Assembly (NCBI RefSeq): GCF_026914265.1
Contig: NC_069130.1
Coordinates: 9,734,700-9,798,699 of the forward strand
DNA length: 64,000 nucleotides
Source of the DNA: Mya arenaria
Taxonomy: Eukaryota; Mollusca; Bivalvia; Myida; Myidae
Direction: 5' to 3'
Positions 18,610-42,000 of the stretch are shown here, in pieces (the stretch's first letter is position 1; every line of letters starts with the position of its first letter). The position numbers and the translations under genes were made by a program. A model generated the notes under the pieces. The model worked only from the letters and a program-made list of their open reading frames with translations. It did no database searches and had not been told where the DNA came from.

Positions 18610-20140
18610 GCTCAATGACAGCTATTTTAGGAGGCGCCGGTTAAGAGCTTGATAGCAACATACCAATCGGCCGAGTCCCAGATATCACACGTCCCCAAAT
18701 ATTCTGCTGAAATCTCGAACCATCACTTTATGGCACTGGAGATTGACCATAACTTGTCAGTCATTTGAAACAGAAGACTTGATAAACCTTGTCAAAGAAA
18801 CGATTTTAGATACGGCAATACATAAGAAAGATTCAAGAAATAATTAAGATCTTAATAAGTGTGCATGCAATGCTCAAATAGCAAGAGGAACGTTGCATCA
18901 AGGAGTGATAATGGATCTTGAACATTTTATAATGTCTTTGCCATCAATCTTGATACCAAGTTTCATTTAAATCCCTTTAGAACATTCTCAGATATGGCAC
19001 CAACACCCAATCGTGGACAAATATCAGATTAGGGAGATATTATTATAAACATATGCAAGGTACACTTTTTAGTAGTGGGTACTACACTTCCTTTTATTGC
19101 AATATATTTATATTCCCAGACAATTTTTAGATATAGACGGTCATGTTCCCATAAGACATGCTATCCAGGCTTTACCTTAAAAAAGGCTGATGCCACGAAT
19201 TATGTCTAAGGATTTCTTTCTCGGACTTGGATGGGCCTGACAATTTTAATCAACAGTTGAATTAAACCAGTCTTATATATTGCTGAGAGCTGTGTCTCTT
19301 CCTTTTCTGGTAGGCATCCTAAATGTTAAACGGTTCCATGGTGGTCGAACACTGTGACCTGCTCCAAGGCTGTATAGGTTAAAAAACATTAAACATTTCA
19401 AAAAATCCTTCCTCTGGTGATCTTACTCGAGTCCAAGAGAATAATTATGGGAGCCAAAACTCAAAACTGGAAAGGTTTAAGGAAAATAAGCCAGGTTAGA
19501 TAATCAAATAGTATATATATTTGGAACAAGGTTCACAAGATTAAATATAACTCGAGCTGCCCTGTGCCTCTTCTTAAATATATAGAAAATTAGCTTAAGA
19601 TTCCCTAAAGAAGGCTCATTTTAATGTGCATGTAATAAATAATGCTTTGGCTAAGGATTCCATCTTCAAGGATTCCATCTTAAACCTTTCAGAAACGGTT
19701 TTAGAATAATCTTATAAGATATTTTGAATGAGAAGGGGACAATAACATACCTCTCAATTTACCCTTTTCTCTTAGCGAAATTAAGTCCACCATTTGAAAG
19801 CAGGAATTTAAGAAGTTCGCCACAGTGTCCTATCTGATATTTGGGTACATACATTAGCCGGCCTAAGAGATTTGGTTACGTCTGTGTAAATCACTCAGTT
19901 TTGATTTCTGTAGCTTTTTGCATAAATATTGGTGTGGCAGGAAGGTTTGGTCCCATCCATTTGGAGAGAAGTCCATGTGGTACAGCTTCCCTGCCAGGAA
20001 AAGACAAAAGTGACCGGTACAATTTCTATAGGCCCATAGGTATAACGTCACATATCTGAGCATGTGCTTTAATCCAATTATGATTGGGATTTTGAACCGT
20101 TTCAATCCAGAATTCAGAAAGGCAAAGTAGTCAAAATCAG
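18610..20140. other. Spacer without recognisable gene
   Basis: About 1.5 kb of moderately AT-rich sequence. Open frames are short and overlap on both strands (for example 19841-20162). No motif recognised. Confidence 0.35.
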
Positions 20141-20159
20141 CATTGTGTTGTGCAAAGAG

Positions 20160-21585
20160 CATGAATCAATATGTCCTTGGTCTACAGTATGATGTCGTTA
20201 ATGGTAAGAACATGGGTCACTATGTCCCCGGTCTACAGCACGGTATCGTTTATGCCAAGACCAGGGATCGGCGTGTCCTTGGTCTACAGCACGCTGTCCA
20301 TTACGCCAAGATTAGGGATCGGTTTGTCCTTGGTCTAGAGCACAATGTCGTTCATGCCAGGAACATGAATAGCTATATTTCCTTGGTATAGAGCACGATG
20401 TCGTTCATGCCAGGAACATGAATCGCTATATGTCATTGGTCTAGAGCACAATGTCGTTCATGCCAGGAACATGAATCGCTATATGTCATTGGTCTAGAGC
20501 ACAATGTCGTTCATGCCAGGAACATGAATCGCTATATGTCCTTGGTCTAGAGCACAATGTCGTTCATGCCAGGAACATGAATCGCTATATGTCCTTGGTC
20601 TAGAGCACAATGTCGTTCATGCCAGGAACAGGAATCGCTATATGTCCTTGGTATAGAGCACGATGTCGTTCATGCCAGGAACATGAATCGCTATATGTCC
20701 TTGGTCTAGAGCACAATGTCGTTCATGCCAGGAACAGGAATCGCTATATGTCCTTGGTCTAGAGCACGATGTCGTTCATGCCAGGAACAGGAATCGCTAT
20801 ATATGTCCTTGGTCTAGAGCACAATGTCGTTCATGCCAGGAACAGGAATCGCTATATGTCATTGGTCTAGAGCACGATGTCGTTCATGCCAGGAACAGGA
20901 ATCGCTATATGTCCTTGGTCTAGAGCACGATGTCGTTCATGCCAGGAACAGGAATCGCTATATGTCTCGGTCTAGAGCACAATGTCGTTCATGCCAGGAA
21001 CAGGAATCGCTATATGTCCTTGGTCTAGAGCACAATGTCGTTCATGCCAGGAACAGGAATCGCTATATGCCATTGGTCTAGAGCACGATGTCGTTCATGC
21101 CAGGAACAGGAATCGCTATATGTCCTTGGTCTAGAGCACAATGTCGTTCATGCCAGGAACAGGAATCGCTATATGCCATTGGTCTAGAGCACGATGCCGT
21201 TCATGCCAGGAACAGGAATCGCTATAAGTCCTTGGTCTAGAGCACAATGTCGTTCATGCCAGGAACAGGAATCGCTATATGTCCTTGGTCTAGAGCACAA
21301 TGTCGTTCATGCCAGGAACAGGAATCGCTATATGTCCTTGGTCTAGAGCACAATGTCGTTCATGCCAGGAACAGGAATCGCTATATGTCCTTGGTCTAGA
21401 GCGCAATGTCGTTCATGCCAGGAACAGGAATCGCTATATGTCCTTGGTCTAGAGCACAATGTCGTTCATGCCAGGAACAGGAATCGCTATATGTCCTTGG
21501 TCTAGAGCACGATGTCGTTGATGCTAAGAACAACGATCACTATTCCTTTGGTTTACATAACGATGCCGTATATGCCAATACTATA
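20160..21585. repeat. 53-bp satellite array flanked by 51-bp units
   Basis: About 27 units. The central ones are 53 bp (CATGCCAGGAACAGGAATCG, CTATATGTCCTTGGTCTAGA, GCACAATGTCGTT) and nearly identical. The first three or four and the last one or two are diverged and 51 bp long, which keeps a reading frame of 17-residue units such as KTRDRRVLGLQHAVHYA. The central 53-bp unit shifts frame at every copy and hits a stop every third unit, so the array as a whole is not coding. Confidence 0.9.
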
Positions 21586-21724
21586 ACTGTAGGTATGCTG
21601 CTTGGCAACAATCCCAGAAAAACTTTGGACGTATATGTACGAGGTCAAACATCCTTTTGTAAAACGATATACAATTTGTTGGCATTTCCATATGGCCCGC
21701 TACTCTCATATGTACACCATTAAA

Positions 21725-22480
21725 AATACCATTTAAGTAAGATGTGAAAAGGACTTGAAACTCATTAGATTCTTATGTGAAACAGACTTTGGATAAAGTA
21801 TGAATATGGAGTTAAGTCTAGCCAAACAGCCATAAGGCACTAGACATGCATGCATGCATGCTTGAGGCGGGGATACTTTCTTTGGCATTGTTGCTGTTGA
21901 GACATTAAACTATTACTGGACTATGGAACAATTCAGGAGAGTTGGAAATCCTTTAAGTAAACTTTTTCTGGACCGGCTACTTCGTCAAGGCAAAATATAA
22001 TAAGGGTAAGCACTGATCACTTCCTTTTGGGGTTAACATGCATAACAGCATTGTTGAGGAGGCCAGACTCAAAGATGTAGGTCAAAGTAACAGAGTAGGA
22101 GAAAAATGTCTTATGCGTTAAGATCAAACTAATTATAAGGAACTTAAAATTTACACACACACAGTTCCAAAAATCTAGTTAGTGGCCAAGTTTCATGAGC
22201 GTTTTAAGATCTACCATCCAAAACCATTATGGTTGCTAAGAAAAAGCCCATGCCTAATGTTATCCTCTCAGACTCGGCTATCAGCTAATTAACTTCAGCG
22301 AAAACGTTTTATATTACTTTCTGACCAGTTCGCCGTTAAGTTGGCCAACCAAAAATCGCTGAAGAAAACTGCCAATCTCTATTTCTTATTACATTTGTAT
22401 TCACACGAATGCCATTTTCAAATAAGAAGAACTACACGTATTTAGATTAACTATGACGTATTTCACGAACCAAATTTACC
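21725..22480. other. Spacer, no gene seen
   Basis: Contains a short GCATGCATGCATGC run near 21847. Nothing else noted. Confidence 0.35.
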
Positions 22481-22482
22481 TT

Positions 22483-23010
22483 TAAAGGGGCACAATATAG
22501 GTCGATGAAAACCATTATTTTTTTAAATTTAGTGCATTATTTAAGGATTAAAATTCGACATGTTGCATTTTATTTGGGTATGGTATGCAATGGGGCTGTT
22601 CAAAATGGGTGGAGTCCGAAATCATGAAATTATCTACATAAAAATCAATCAAATTATCGTTGCTTATTTTGTTTTAACTGCTTTACTGCATATTACAGTT
22701 GTGCATGTTGCCAATATTTTTACTACGATTTCATTGAAAAAAAATAGTTTCGTAGTAAATATGCCCCGCCCCTTGGTATTATTGAGCCCAATGGCAGGAC
22801 AGAAGTATCGAACAAACGCACGCGATATCGATGGGAAATGCCATTGCACTTTATACAGAAATAAAGTGCAATTGATAAACAACAACCATCGTTAAGGAAT
22901 GAAGTGTGAATGTAAATATTATGTGGAACTCGTTTGAATTTAATGATAAACACAAAAAAGCACATCATGTTAGAAAAAATCTATGAGAGAATTTTTGGCC
23001 CCTTTACATT
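22483..23010. mobile_element. Possible TIR element (weak)
   Basis: A short inverted repeat TAAAGGGGC / GCCCCTTTA lies at about 22483-22492 and 22999-23008, with an internal inverted pair TTACTACGA / TCGTAGTAA near 22720-22760. The ends are short, no target duplication is clear, and no second copy occurs in the window. Confidence 0.3.
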
Positions 23011-23374
23011 TGGGGATTTTTGGCCACGAATGGATTATATGTAACTAAAAAACCTATTGATAAAAGCTTTTCTTGCATAAGGTGAGTTTTCGGTCATATG
23101 ATCAGCGTACTCTGCACAACAAGAGTACCGATAATGAAATGGTAAGGGCCTCATGTAAGATGAGTCACGCGCAACAATGCGCCACTTCTGATTTCTTTTC
23201 GTGTATGGTTTATGAAAGTACATCATGGTATTATAATAAAGTGAAATCAAATATATAAGTATGCAAGAGTTTTTATCAAAAATTTAAAATAAGTTAACAT
23301 AAAAACGCCGCTATTTTCAGAGGAACTATTTGACGTTAATAGTGATCTAAAATTACTACGCTTCATTCGTTAGC

Positions 23375-23560
23375 AAACAACGTCGCATGCGCTTTTTGTT
23401 GAAATGTATAATACTGCGTTTTCTACGGCATTTATCCACAATTCGATATTTTAGGTATGCGAGAACATCAATCATGTTTTCTGTCAGGATCGCTGGTTGT
23501 AGCTCCGTGAGCGGTATTGCTGGCACCAAACCCTCGGCCACATGCGGACAGACCTTGATA
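23375..23560 (-). other. Protein-like open frame, minus strand, unknown
   Basis: Reads VCPHVAEGLVPAIPLTELQP then AILTENMIDVLAYLKYRIVD and a basic KCRRKR run. The composition is protein-like, but no family, start codon or splice sites support it. Confidence 0.25.
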
Positions 23561-24307
23561 AACTCACATCAGGGATCTTGTCTGGGTGAAAGTTTCAAAG
23601 ACTATAGCCTATTTGACACACACATTTCCTCTCGATCTGGTTATAACTTTTTTTCAAGATTTACAATATGGGTCCCAAATAACAGTCCCATAATCATTAA
23701 TGGACATATATAACTAGGGCTGTATTTATTTGCTGATTGTCTAAACTCCTCTGGACAATGCCTGAAGTTTCTTCTTAGAAGTAACATATAGTTGAACTGA
23801 TTTGCGTTTTTAGTTATCAAAGTAAAAATATATGAGTTGACCATGTCAAATCCGCAGGTGTCCGGTTTTCATAGTGTAATATTAGTCCATACAACGTGTA
23901 AAAATGTGTGTTTATATTATTGACACTCAACAAAGTACTTTTTTGGCATTCCTCATTCGCCATTCCAAAGTTAAGTTCATGAAGGTCATTCTGGAGGATA
24001 TATCATAATATTTCTAATTCCTAACTTTCTGATATAGCAAGAAATCGTCATTTCGTATATATGGCACAGAAAAGTAGTGGGCTCTACCCTGGATCGATTG
24101 TAATAGTCCCGGCTTTTCCGATAATAGGTCCTGGGTCCCGGCAGATATACTCCGTTTTGACTTTTGGTGGGGACGTTTTGACCGTAGGACGTATTAACCT
24201 GGGGACGTTTTGACCTGCAACCCTCCATGCAATTCGTGAAATAAATTTACAGTACCTTGTCGGCAAAAAAATCAACAAAAGCATTTTTTCACACTATAAA
24301 CTTCAAA

Positions 24308-34234
<9,927 letters not shown>

Positions 34235-35480
34235 TGGATATATAACGTTGAATTTCATATTTTTGTGTCGTTTCATAACATGGATTCCATGAGTTATTCA
34301 TTTACTTTTGTTGGTGCAACATATATGGATTTATGAATTATTATGTTTTACTTTATTGTCCAAGAAGCGCTTGTCATGAAATAATGATAAATTTAATATA
34401 AAAATTAAAATGTGAAATGTGCAAAATGAATATTCATGAGTCATTGCTTTCTTCGATAACAAAACAAATGCTTTACTAGAATTTATGACATGAATGTACA
34501 AGAGAGGCCATACCAAACTGATTATTTGTTATGTACAGTCATCGAAATTAGATTTTCAATGAACAAGCCCGAATTCATATACTATGGTTTGGCAGCTAAT
34601 ATTTAAAACAAGACCTGCCATATAAAATTCAGAATTTTAGCAAGCCTGGAAGACATTATACCAGAGCAGGGCTTGCATGAGGTTAATTTGGACCGCTGTA
34701 AGAATTGGGTTTTAATTTCAAAACCAGCAGGAAAAAAATAAATAAAAAGGCATTGAAAAGAACAAGTATTATTCTGCTTACACCATTTTGCCTTGTGTTC
34801 ACCCTCACACAACTAATGAAAGCATTATATACTACATTTCCATGTCCATACATCAAGTAAATTGAATCTCTCCCTGTTTATGATATAGTTCCTGACTATG
34901 TTATTTTAATTATTAAGCTCAAGAAAATCCATATGACTGCTTCATTTAGATCCTAGTTATAACATACATATAGTACTTAACTTTCACCATGTTAATGCAT
35001 GAGTAGGGATCTGTTATTGTCTGTGTCCCTGGTCTGTCCCATATGTTATCATCTAAAATAACTTCATCTTGTCCTATTACCTGAAGACATTTGGCTTGAT
35101 TACATTAAAAAATATAAAACATAATTGTTAAAGATTAATGCAATGTAATTGTTTCAAATTGATCAAGTTGAAAATGTTCTCTTATATAAAATAAGGCAAA
35201 GCCAAACATTTAAACTAAATTTTTGATTGCGTCAACATTTTAATGCTAATATTCCATGATGAAAAAATGGATGTGATTGTGTTCACTGTTATGCTATAGT
35301 TCATTAAGAACACTGGTTCCATTTAAATGGACGTGAATGTAATAAGTTTGAATAATTCAGAATGAGTATCTCATTACAGAATAACTATGTCCTTAAAACC
35401 TCACTTATTTATGTGCTGTTGTCAAATACCGTATGATGCATCTGATGTTTAACTTTCAATGAAAATAAATATTTGAATAC
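34235..35480 (+). other. Probable PSMC2 3' untranslated region
   Basis: AT-rich sequence after the stop codon. AATAAA signals occur at several places, including 35464-35469 (GAAAATAAAT) and 35851 (GGAATAAATA). Which is used cannot be told. No other gene seen. Confidence 0.4.
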
Positions 35481-35684
35481 AATATAACCCGAGTGTTTAA
35501 ACCTTGAAAGATAAGCCCCTTGTGTGTGTGTATATATATAGATATGTTTTTTCTGCTTTGCGTTTAAGTTATTTAATGTTTAACAAGAAAGCTTGAATTT
35601 TCTAAAGCTTGAATACCATGCCATTGTGCGTCATTACTTATAAAAAAATCTACAATTTATGGCCTTGTTTTGATCAGGGGCTAT

Positions 35685-35936
35685 GAATTACGAACAGTCT
35701 CAAGTCTTGAGTTCAGACTTAAGTGGGAGATCTGCAAACCTTCCTTTCATTATAACAGTCTTTCTTGTTGAGTAATGATGATGAAATATGCTGAATTTCA
35801 TTACTATTCGATGTTTTACTAGTATTCATAACTATTTTTGTAAAACGAATGGAATAAATATGATTCTTTGTAATTTAATAAAAGGGCTTTCCTGAGTCAG
35901 GACTTGGACTTGAGACTGTTCGTAAACATAACCCTG
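35685..35936. mobile_element. TIR element (MITE), about 250 bp
   Basis: Inverted ends: left CAGGGGCTATGAATTACGAA, CAGTCTCAAGTC; right the complement of CAGGGTTATGTTTACGAACA, GTCTCAAGTCC. AT-rich middle, no coding. No clear target duplication. It lies just past the PSMC2 3' region. Confidence 0.6.
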
Positions 35937-35939
35937 GGA

Positions 35940-37190
35940 ACCGTTTTAACAATAATTCTTGGTGCAGTTATGTACCAAGGCGAGATTTTCAATGCACTGT
36001 AGATATATTGCCGCTCCTAGAAATCGTGATGAAACGGTCCCCAACACCGCGCATTTTGTAATACTTCAAGCGAAATAGCTTATTAAAAGCTACAAGTCGG
36101 AGTAATATTTGTTGCATTTTGTTATTTTCTTAAAATCAAATTATTGACGCATATTAGAAATTTGTAGTAATGAAATAAACGACACGAATCACTTATTTGT
36201 TGAAATGAGATCTACTTGGCTACTGTCATATAGAGGTAAACTTCAAACGCCAATACAAACAACGAACGTGTTACGTCATAGTAACAGTTGACTAACGTCT
36301 CGCAACATACTATCCTAATGACACAGTTCCTAAACGCGTTGTTTACGGTGTCAGTAGGGACCGTACATACCTGTACAACCATACTAGGGCGAAATATGAC
36401 ATACACGGTGCTATCCCCCAACGAATTGTGTGTGTGCTGGTTATTGCTAGACGATGGGGATGGTGGTGGGGGTGTCAACCGAAATAATCTCAAATATTAC
36501 TATTAAACACCATTACCCAAAATGCCGATCCCTCTAATTTAGCAGTTGTACGTTGTCGACTTCCTGTTTCCCGTTATTTCAAAGAGGCGTTCGATTGAAA
36601 AAAAAAGTAATATTTTTTTTAGATTATGTGCTTTTGGACAAATTCTCTTTGATTGTTTCGATAAGCTTTTAGACTGCATTGAAACGTATAAGAGGATAAG
36701 CCAGTCTAGACTAGAGCTTAAATACACGAGAACATATTTATGACTCTTTTATTTATTTGTGAAAGAAACTTGGGTTTTAGATTTTGTAAATTTATTGCCT
36801 TATTCAATAGTGTTACGCATCAACGTCCTTCCGTGATGTGTTTATTTTGATTTCTTATTAGTCGTAAGCTTATGAGATACGATTCGGACTAACCGACGCG
36901 TATCATGTAAAAAGCGACATCTAATGAAACAGTCACCATTTTTACGAAATATGATCGACATTCCCTCTTATTTAAAAGCTTGAAAAAAAATATGAAGTGA
37001 TAAAAATATTCGGGAAAATCACCAAAAAATTGCGAAAATACGCATATTACAGGTTGGCGGTCTATGCTGGTTAACGCTAAGTGTCATCTTATAAGCGGAT
37101 AGTCTCACAAGTTTACCTGAGCACACACTATCGACTGCTAAATATAGGTTGATGACTCTATAATTCAAATACCGTACGGTGCTCAAACAA
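35940..37190. other. Intergenic, no gene seen
   Basis: Between PSMC2 and the Ly6-type gene. The opposing open frames at 36212-36506 and 36539-36743 look like chance. The promoter of the downstream gene should be near the right end, but no TATA box stands out. Confidence 0.35.
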
Positions 37191-37191
37191 A

Positions 37192-38792
37192 ATGGATACC
37201 TTATATGTAACCGGACTTCTTATAGGAATTCTACAAGTTTGTAGAGGTAGGAATTGTGGTTTGTTTAACTCATTATGTCTAGTTTAATGTGTACAACTTT
37301 AATTAATTATTATCTGGTCCAGGTAAGCCGGTAACGCGATGTTAAAATTGATTTTCAGTCACATGTATAATGTGGTTAACATATTCACAACTTAACGTCT
37401 TAAGCTGATTATTAAAAGTTAAACTTTACTGTTCACAGTCAGAGACTTTAAATATGGATTTGAAAAGCAAAATTTATGCACAAATTGTGATGATTTCTGT
37501 CGTCCAATTTCGAGTCTTTATTGAACAAAGCTTTAAAATGTGTGTCAATATTACGCATTTCCATTGATTTGGCAATCTTATATAAATTCTAACTTTAACC
37601 AAATCGTGACTCGTTTTCTAAAGGGAATACCTATACTGTAATACTAAACCCTATTTTGACATTATAGTGCGTTTATAATGATCTGAAAATCGAAACAAGT
37701 TATATAAACCTATCATATTTTGAAATACATCTATTTATTGACATTCTTGTCACAATATTAACAACATTTGTTAAAGGTCTTATAGTGCATATATTGATGC
37801 ACCAATTGTTAATAACAATATATATTTATCGTATAAATATGCGTTTAATGACGTAATCATACCTTTAATTGAATAAAAATACAATAATTCCTGTCAAAAA
37901 TGAAAGAAAATAGATAACCAGAGGCGAAAAGATGACCGCACAATAGCTTGACCATATGTTGCATGTCAGCGTCCGTATGGTCAGTTCGCGGGCTTTGACC
38001 TTTATGACGTTTTTTTTTATTAAGTGTGTAAAATGGCAATATACTAATGGGGAGGGGAGAGAATTGCTTTTTCTATGGTCATTTTTATCAAGAATAGTGA
38101 GTCCTGTATTTTTTAATGTTCAGCCGTCCAGTGGTACTTTTGAAAAACTGTCTTAGGTTCAAAAACATCTCTACGTATCATGTTAAAACTACCCCCAGTT
38201 CTTAGAGGTGCTTTGGAGACACTTCGACCAACTCAAATAAGGATAACTATCGTTTAATAGTACTTGCAGGTTTATAGTTCTCAAGTAATAACAATGTACT
38301 ATACTCCGGTCACTTCAATGCCAAAATAACTGTACGTGGACGGAATTTTACTATTCTTGTTTATATGGCAAACACCTCAGGGAAAAGAAGAATCCCGTTT
38401 TGAACGTCTATTATTTTAGACAATCCGGTCACTCAACTCATTTCATTCATTGATTCTTCATCCTAGTCGTCAACATGTGTCACACTCGATAAAATGCCGG
38501 ATCGATTTCACATGTACTAGACAGTCTATATTTAAATAGAAACTCAGAGTGCATGGCCTACATTTTCAATAAGGTCAAAAATGGTTTGGTTTGAGTTACT
38601 ACATGTACCTTTTTTTAAAAGCAGGTAGGGTACGTAGATTTTTTTTATCCTTTTTTATTAGACTTTATGTAAAAACGTTATTGACGTTTTTTGTCATCGT
38701 TGAAGAATGGTGTAAAAATAATCTCCGTATACAGCTTTATATGTTTTAAACTACATATTAAAACACACGCTTTTATTATTATTATTATTATT

Positions 38793-38845
<53 letters not shown>

Positions 38846-38861
38846 TATCATCATCACCACC

Positions 38862-38892
<31 letters not shown>

Positions 38893-38923
38893 CGATCACC
38901 ATCACCATCACCACCACCACCAA

Positions 38924-38958
<35 letters not shown>

Positions 38959-39016
38959 CCACCATCATCATCATCATCATCATCATCACGATCACCATCA
39001 CCATCACCACCACCAA

Positions 39017-39049
<33 letters not shown>

Positions 39050-42000
39050 TATAATATCATGTGTTCGTATATAAATCAATAAAATACGTAGGCAACTATT
39101 ATCTAAACAGGATGCAAATACATATATCGTGTAGAACATGTTCTTATCAACTCGAGGGATGAAAGCGAAAAGGTCCTATCTACTTCTTTATTTAATGTCA
39201 GTTAGAACCTTTTCGCATTCACTCCTCGATAATTTACTGCAAAACCAATAAACTATGATTTATGACGAGTACACGTGTACCTATTTGCATGACGGCGGAG
39301 AGCTAGTTCAATTATATAAATGGAACATTTTCTAGTACCTATTCTTCTTTGTTCAACCGTTTAAAGTGATACTCTTATTCAAAATCAATACATACACATG
39401 TATATCAAACATGAATTTTAAGTGATAAACCTTGAACTGCTTACTAAATAATGCAATAATGGAACATATCAATAACTGATAACCCGATTGTAACCGTGTA
39501 TTTAATAGCTGAATATTCACAAATATTAAATGATTGGTGAGTGCTTAAAGATTTACAGTGATCAACGATTGTCTCATAAGGTAGAAATACCGTGTTTTCT
39601 GCACTATTACTTCAAATTAAACTCGGTATCCTTGATAAGAACCATTGTTTTCGACATTATTTATTAAGGTAAATGTTATTTGGGAGTAAGAGTGCATCTT
39701 TAAAAATATATAAACGTATAATTATCATTTTATATATTTATAACGACTCTATAACTACAGGTTTAAATGTTATAATAGTGAAAGCATGTGTCAGTAGCAG
39801 TCAGCAATGCTATTTATGCATATTTTTGGCACGCCTTGACAAATCGTAAAACACCTTGAAGTGTAGCTTTTAAAACATTTGTAAAGACATTTAAGTTGTA
39901 AAAGAAATGGAGATTAGTATAAAATGAGTATACATATCAAAGAGCAAAAACTCTAAAGATACCACAAAACATGTTATCTTATGCACAGCACGTTTGCTCA
40001 ATACATTTAGTATGTGTATGAAGTTTGAAGTCTATACAACAAAAACATATGAAGTTATGTAGAGAAGTACAAATTAGGTATACATTACATCAGTTTGGCA
40101 ATGTCATACACAAAACATGTTATCTTATGCACAGCACTTCTCCTCAATACAATTAATATGTGTATGACGTTTGAATTCAATACATCAACAACATATGAAG
40201 TTATGTAGAGAAGGAAAAAATGAGTATACAAAATATCAAAGGGCAATAACTTCATAATACCAGAAAATGTTTATTATGCCCAGCACCTCTCCCCAATACA
40301 GATAGAAGGAAAAAATTGAGAACCGTATTCAAAATATCAATGGCCGATTACCCTAAAAATAACCTACACAAAATAATGTTTCCTATGCACGTACCACTCC
40401 TCCTCAACACAGATAATACTTGAGTTGTATGCAGTTTGAAGTCAATACCTATGGAGAAAAGTATACATGTCCCGTTGTCCAAAGAAGGACGGACGGACGC
40501 GACTAGATGTTTCTTGTAAAGGCCTGCAAGGCTATATTTACCCATTGCCGTATGCCTAAAATATTCAAGCTATAAAATAAAATTAATGGCTGTATACCTG
40601 CACTAGTCTTGCACTGCCTCATTTCCCCCGCTATCCCCGGTATACCGCCGGACCTGGAGGCTATGGTTATAATTGACTGGTGCATTACTTCTTGTACACA
40701 AATCTTGACTTCTTGTATAACAATAAATAAAACCTGACCTTGAACGTTTTGAATATTCAAATAATTTTAAAACGAGTTTTTTTCTTCTTTTTCTCTGCCA
40801 ACTGCCCAGTATACGCTGACCTGCGATTCCCCTCTAGTGTTCCAACTCGGACGTTGTTATATCATTCAATTTTAACACATGCATCAATCGTTCTTTAAAT
40901 TCAATCCCAAAACTATTTTCTCGTCTTAGTGTACGGCAACCTGAGATGTCTGGAGTGTACCCACTTGGAATGGGAACGGAACCAGCAGTTCGAGGGCTTC
41001 ATCAACATTGAACGGATACTCTCGTCTAAGTACAACCCAGGGTGTAAGCAGAGGAACCCCTTCGGGTACGTGTATATCTTGGACTAAAGTGACACTCTTA
41101 TTCAAAATCAATACATACATATGTATCACAAACATAAATTTGGAGTGATAAACCTTTTAGTACTTACTTAATAATGCATTGATGGAAAACATTAATTACT
41201 GATAACAAGATCGTAACCATGTATTTAAAAGCTGAATTAGCAAAAATATTTAATGATTGGTGAGTGCTCAAAGATTTACTGTGATTTACTATCGTCTCTT
41301 AAGGTAGAAATACCTGTACCTTTTTCAAAATTAAACTCGGTATCCTTCATAGGAACCACTGTTTTCTACATTTATTCTTCTTATTTTGGTATATTAAAAC
41401 AACATGACTCATAGGTTGGACACTTTGCAAATTGAGATTCAAGTTACAAAACTTGCAGAAATTTCTTTGACCGTAAATCGAACCTTTACTTCAGAAGTAT
41501 AAATTTAAAAAGTATTTATAAGAAAAATCGCAGTTGATGCAAACTGTTCGATTTTTAATAAGTATATTAGTCATTCTTTAACACCGTTAAGGTCTGTAGT
41601 CAACAAGATACAAGATACAAGACAATTTATTTCACGTCGGATATCATTCGGAACACCTCGGCCATTTTTTATCGAAAACAACCTCGGATGTATTTGGACG
41701 GTTTACAAACTCAAAAAGTGGAACGTTTAAGTCCGCTGCAAGAAGATCGCGTAGTAATTTTATCTAGCAGTTAGACTTTATGACTTAACTCTTGGGAATC
41801 TTTAATTATGTTTGCAATAAAACACTTCACTGGCAATCAATGAAAAGCTAGATCAATAAACACAACTCTAAAACACTACAATTAATTAATGATATAATTC
41901 AGAAAAATACGAACTACTTCAACTGATGTACCGGCATACATCCGAGGTTGTTTTCGATAAAAATGGCCGAGGAGTTCCGAATGGTCTGATATACATACAT

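Noticed and set aside
20160-21585. CRISPR array
   Set aside because: Units are contiguous with no unique spacers, in a eukaryotic setting; the same holds for the 20-bp repeat at 47404-47605.
20143-21723. Three open frames in the 53-bp array as a repeat protein
   Set aside because: The unit is not a multiple of three, so each frame stops every third unit; only the short 51-bp edges could be coding.
36212-36506. Opposing open frames upstream of the Ly6-type gene
   Set aside because: They overlap on both strands with no recognisable motif, signal peptide or splice logic.
38678-39139. Long open frames on both strands (poly-Met, poly-Ile)
   Set aside because: Pure by-product of the ATT/ATC/ACC microsatellite.
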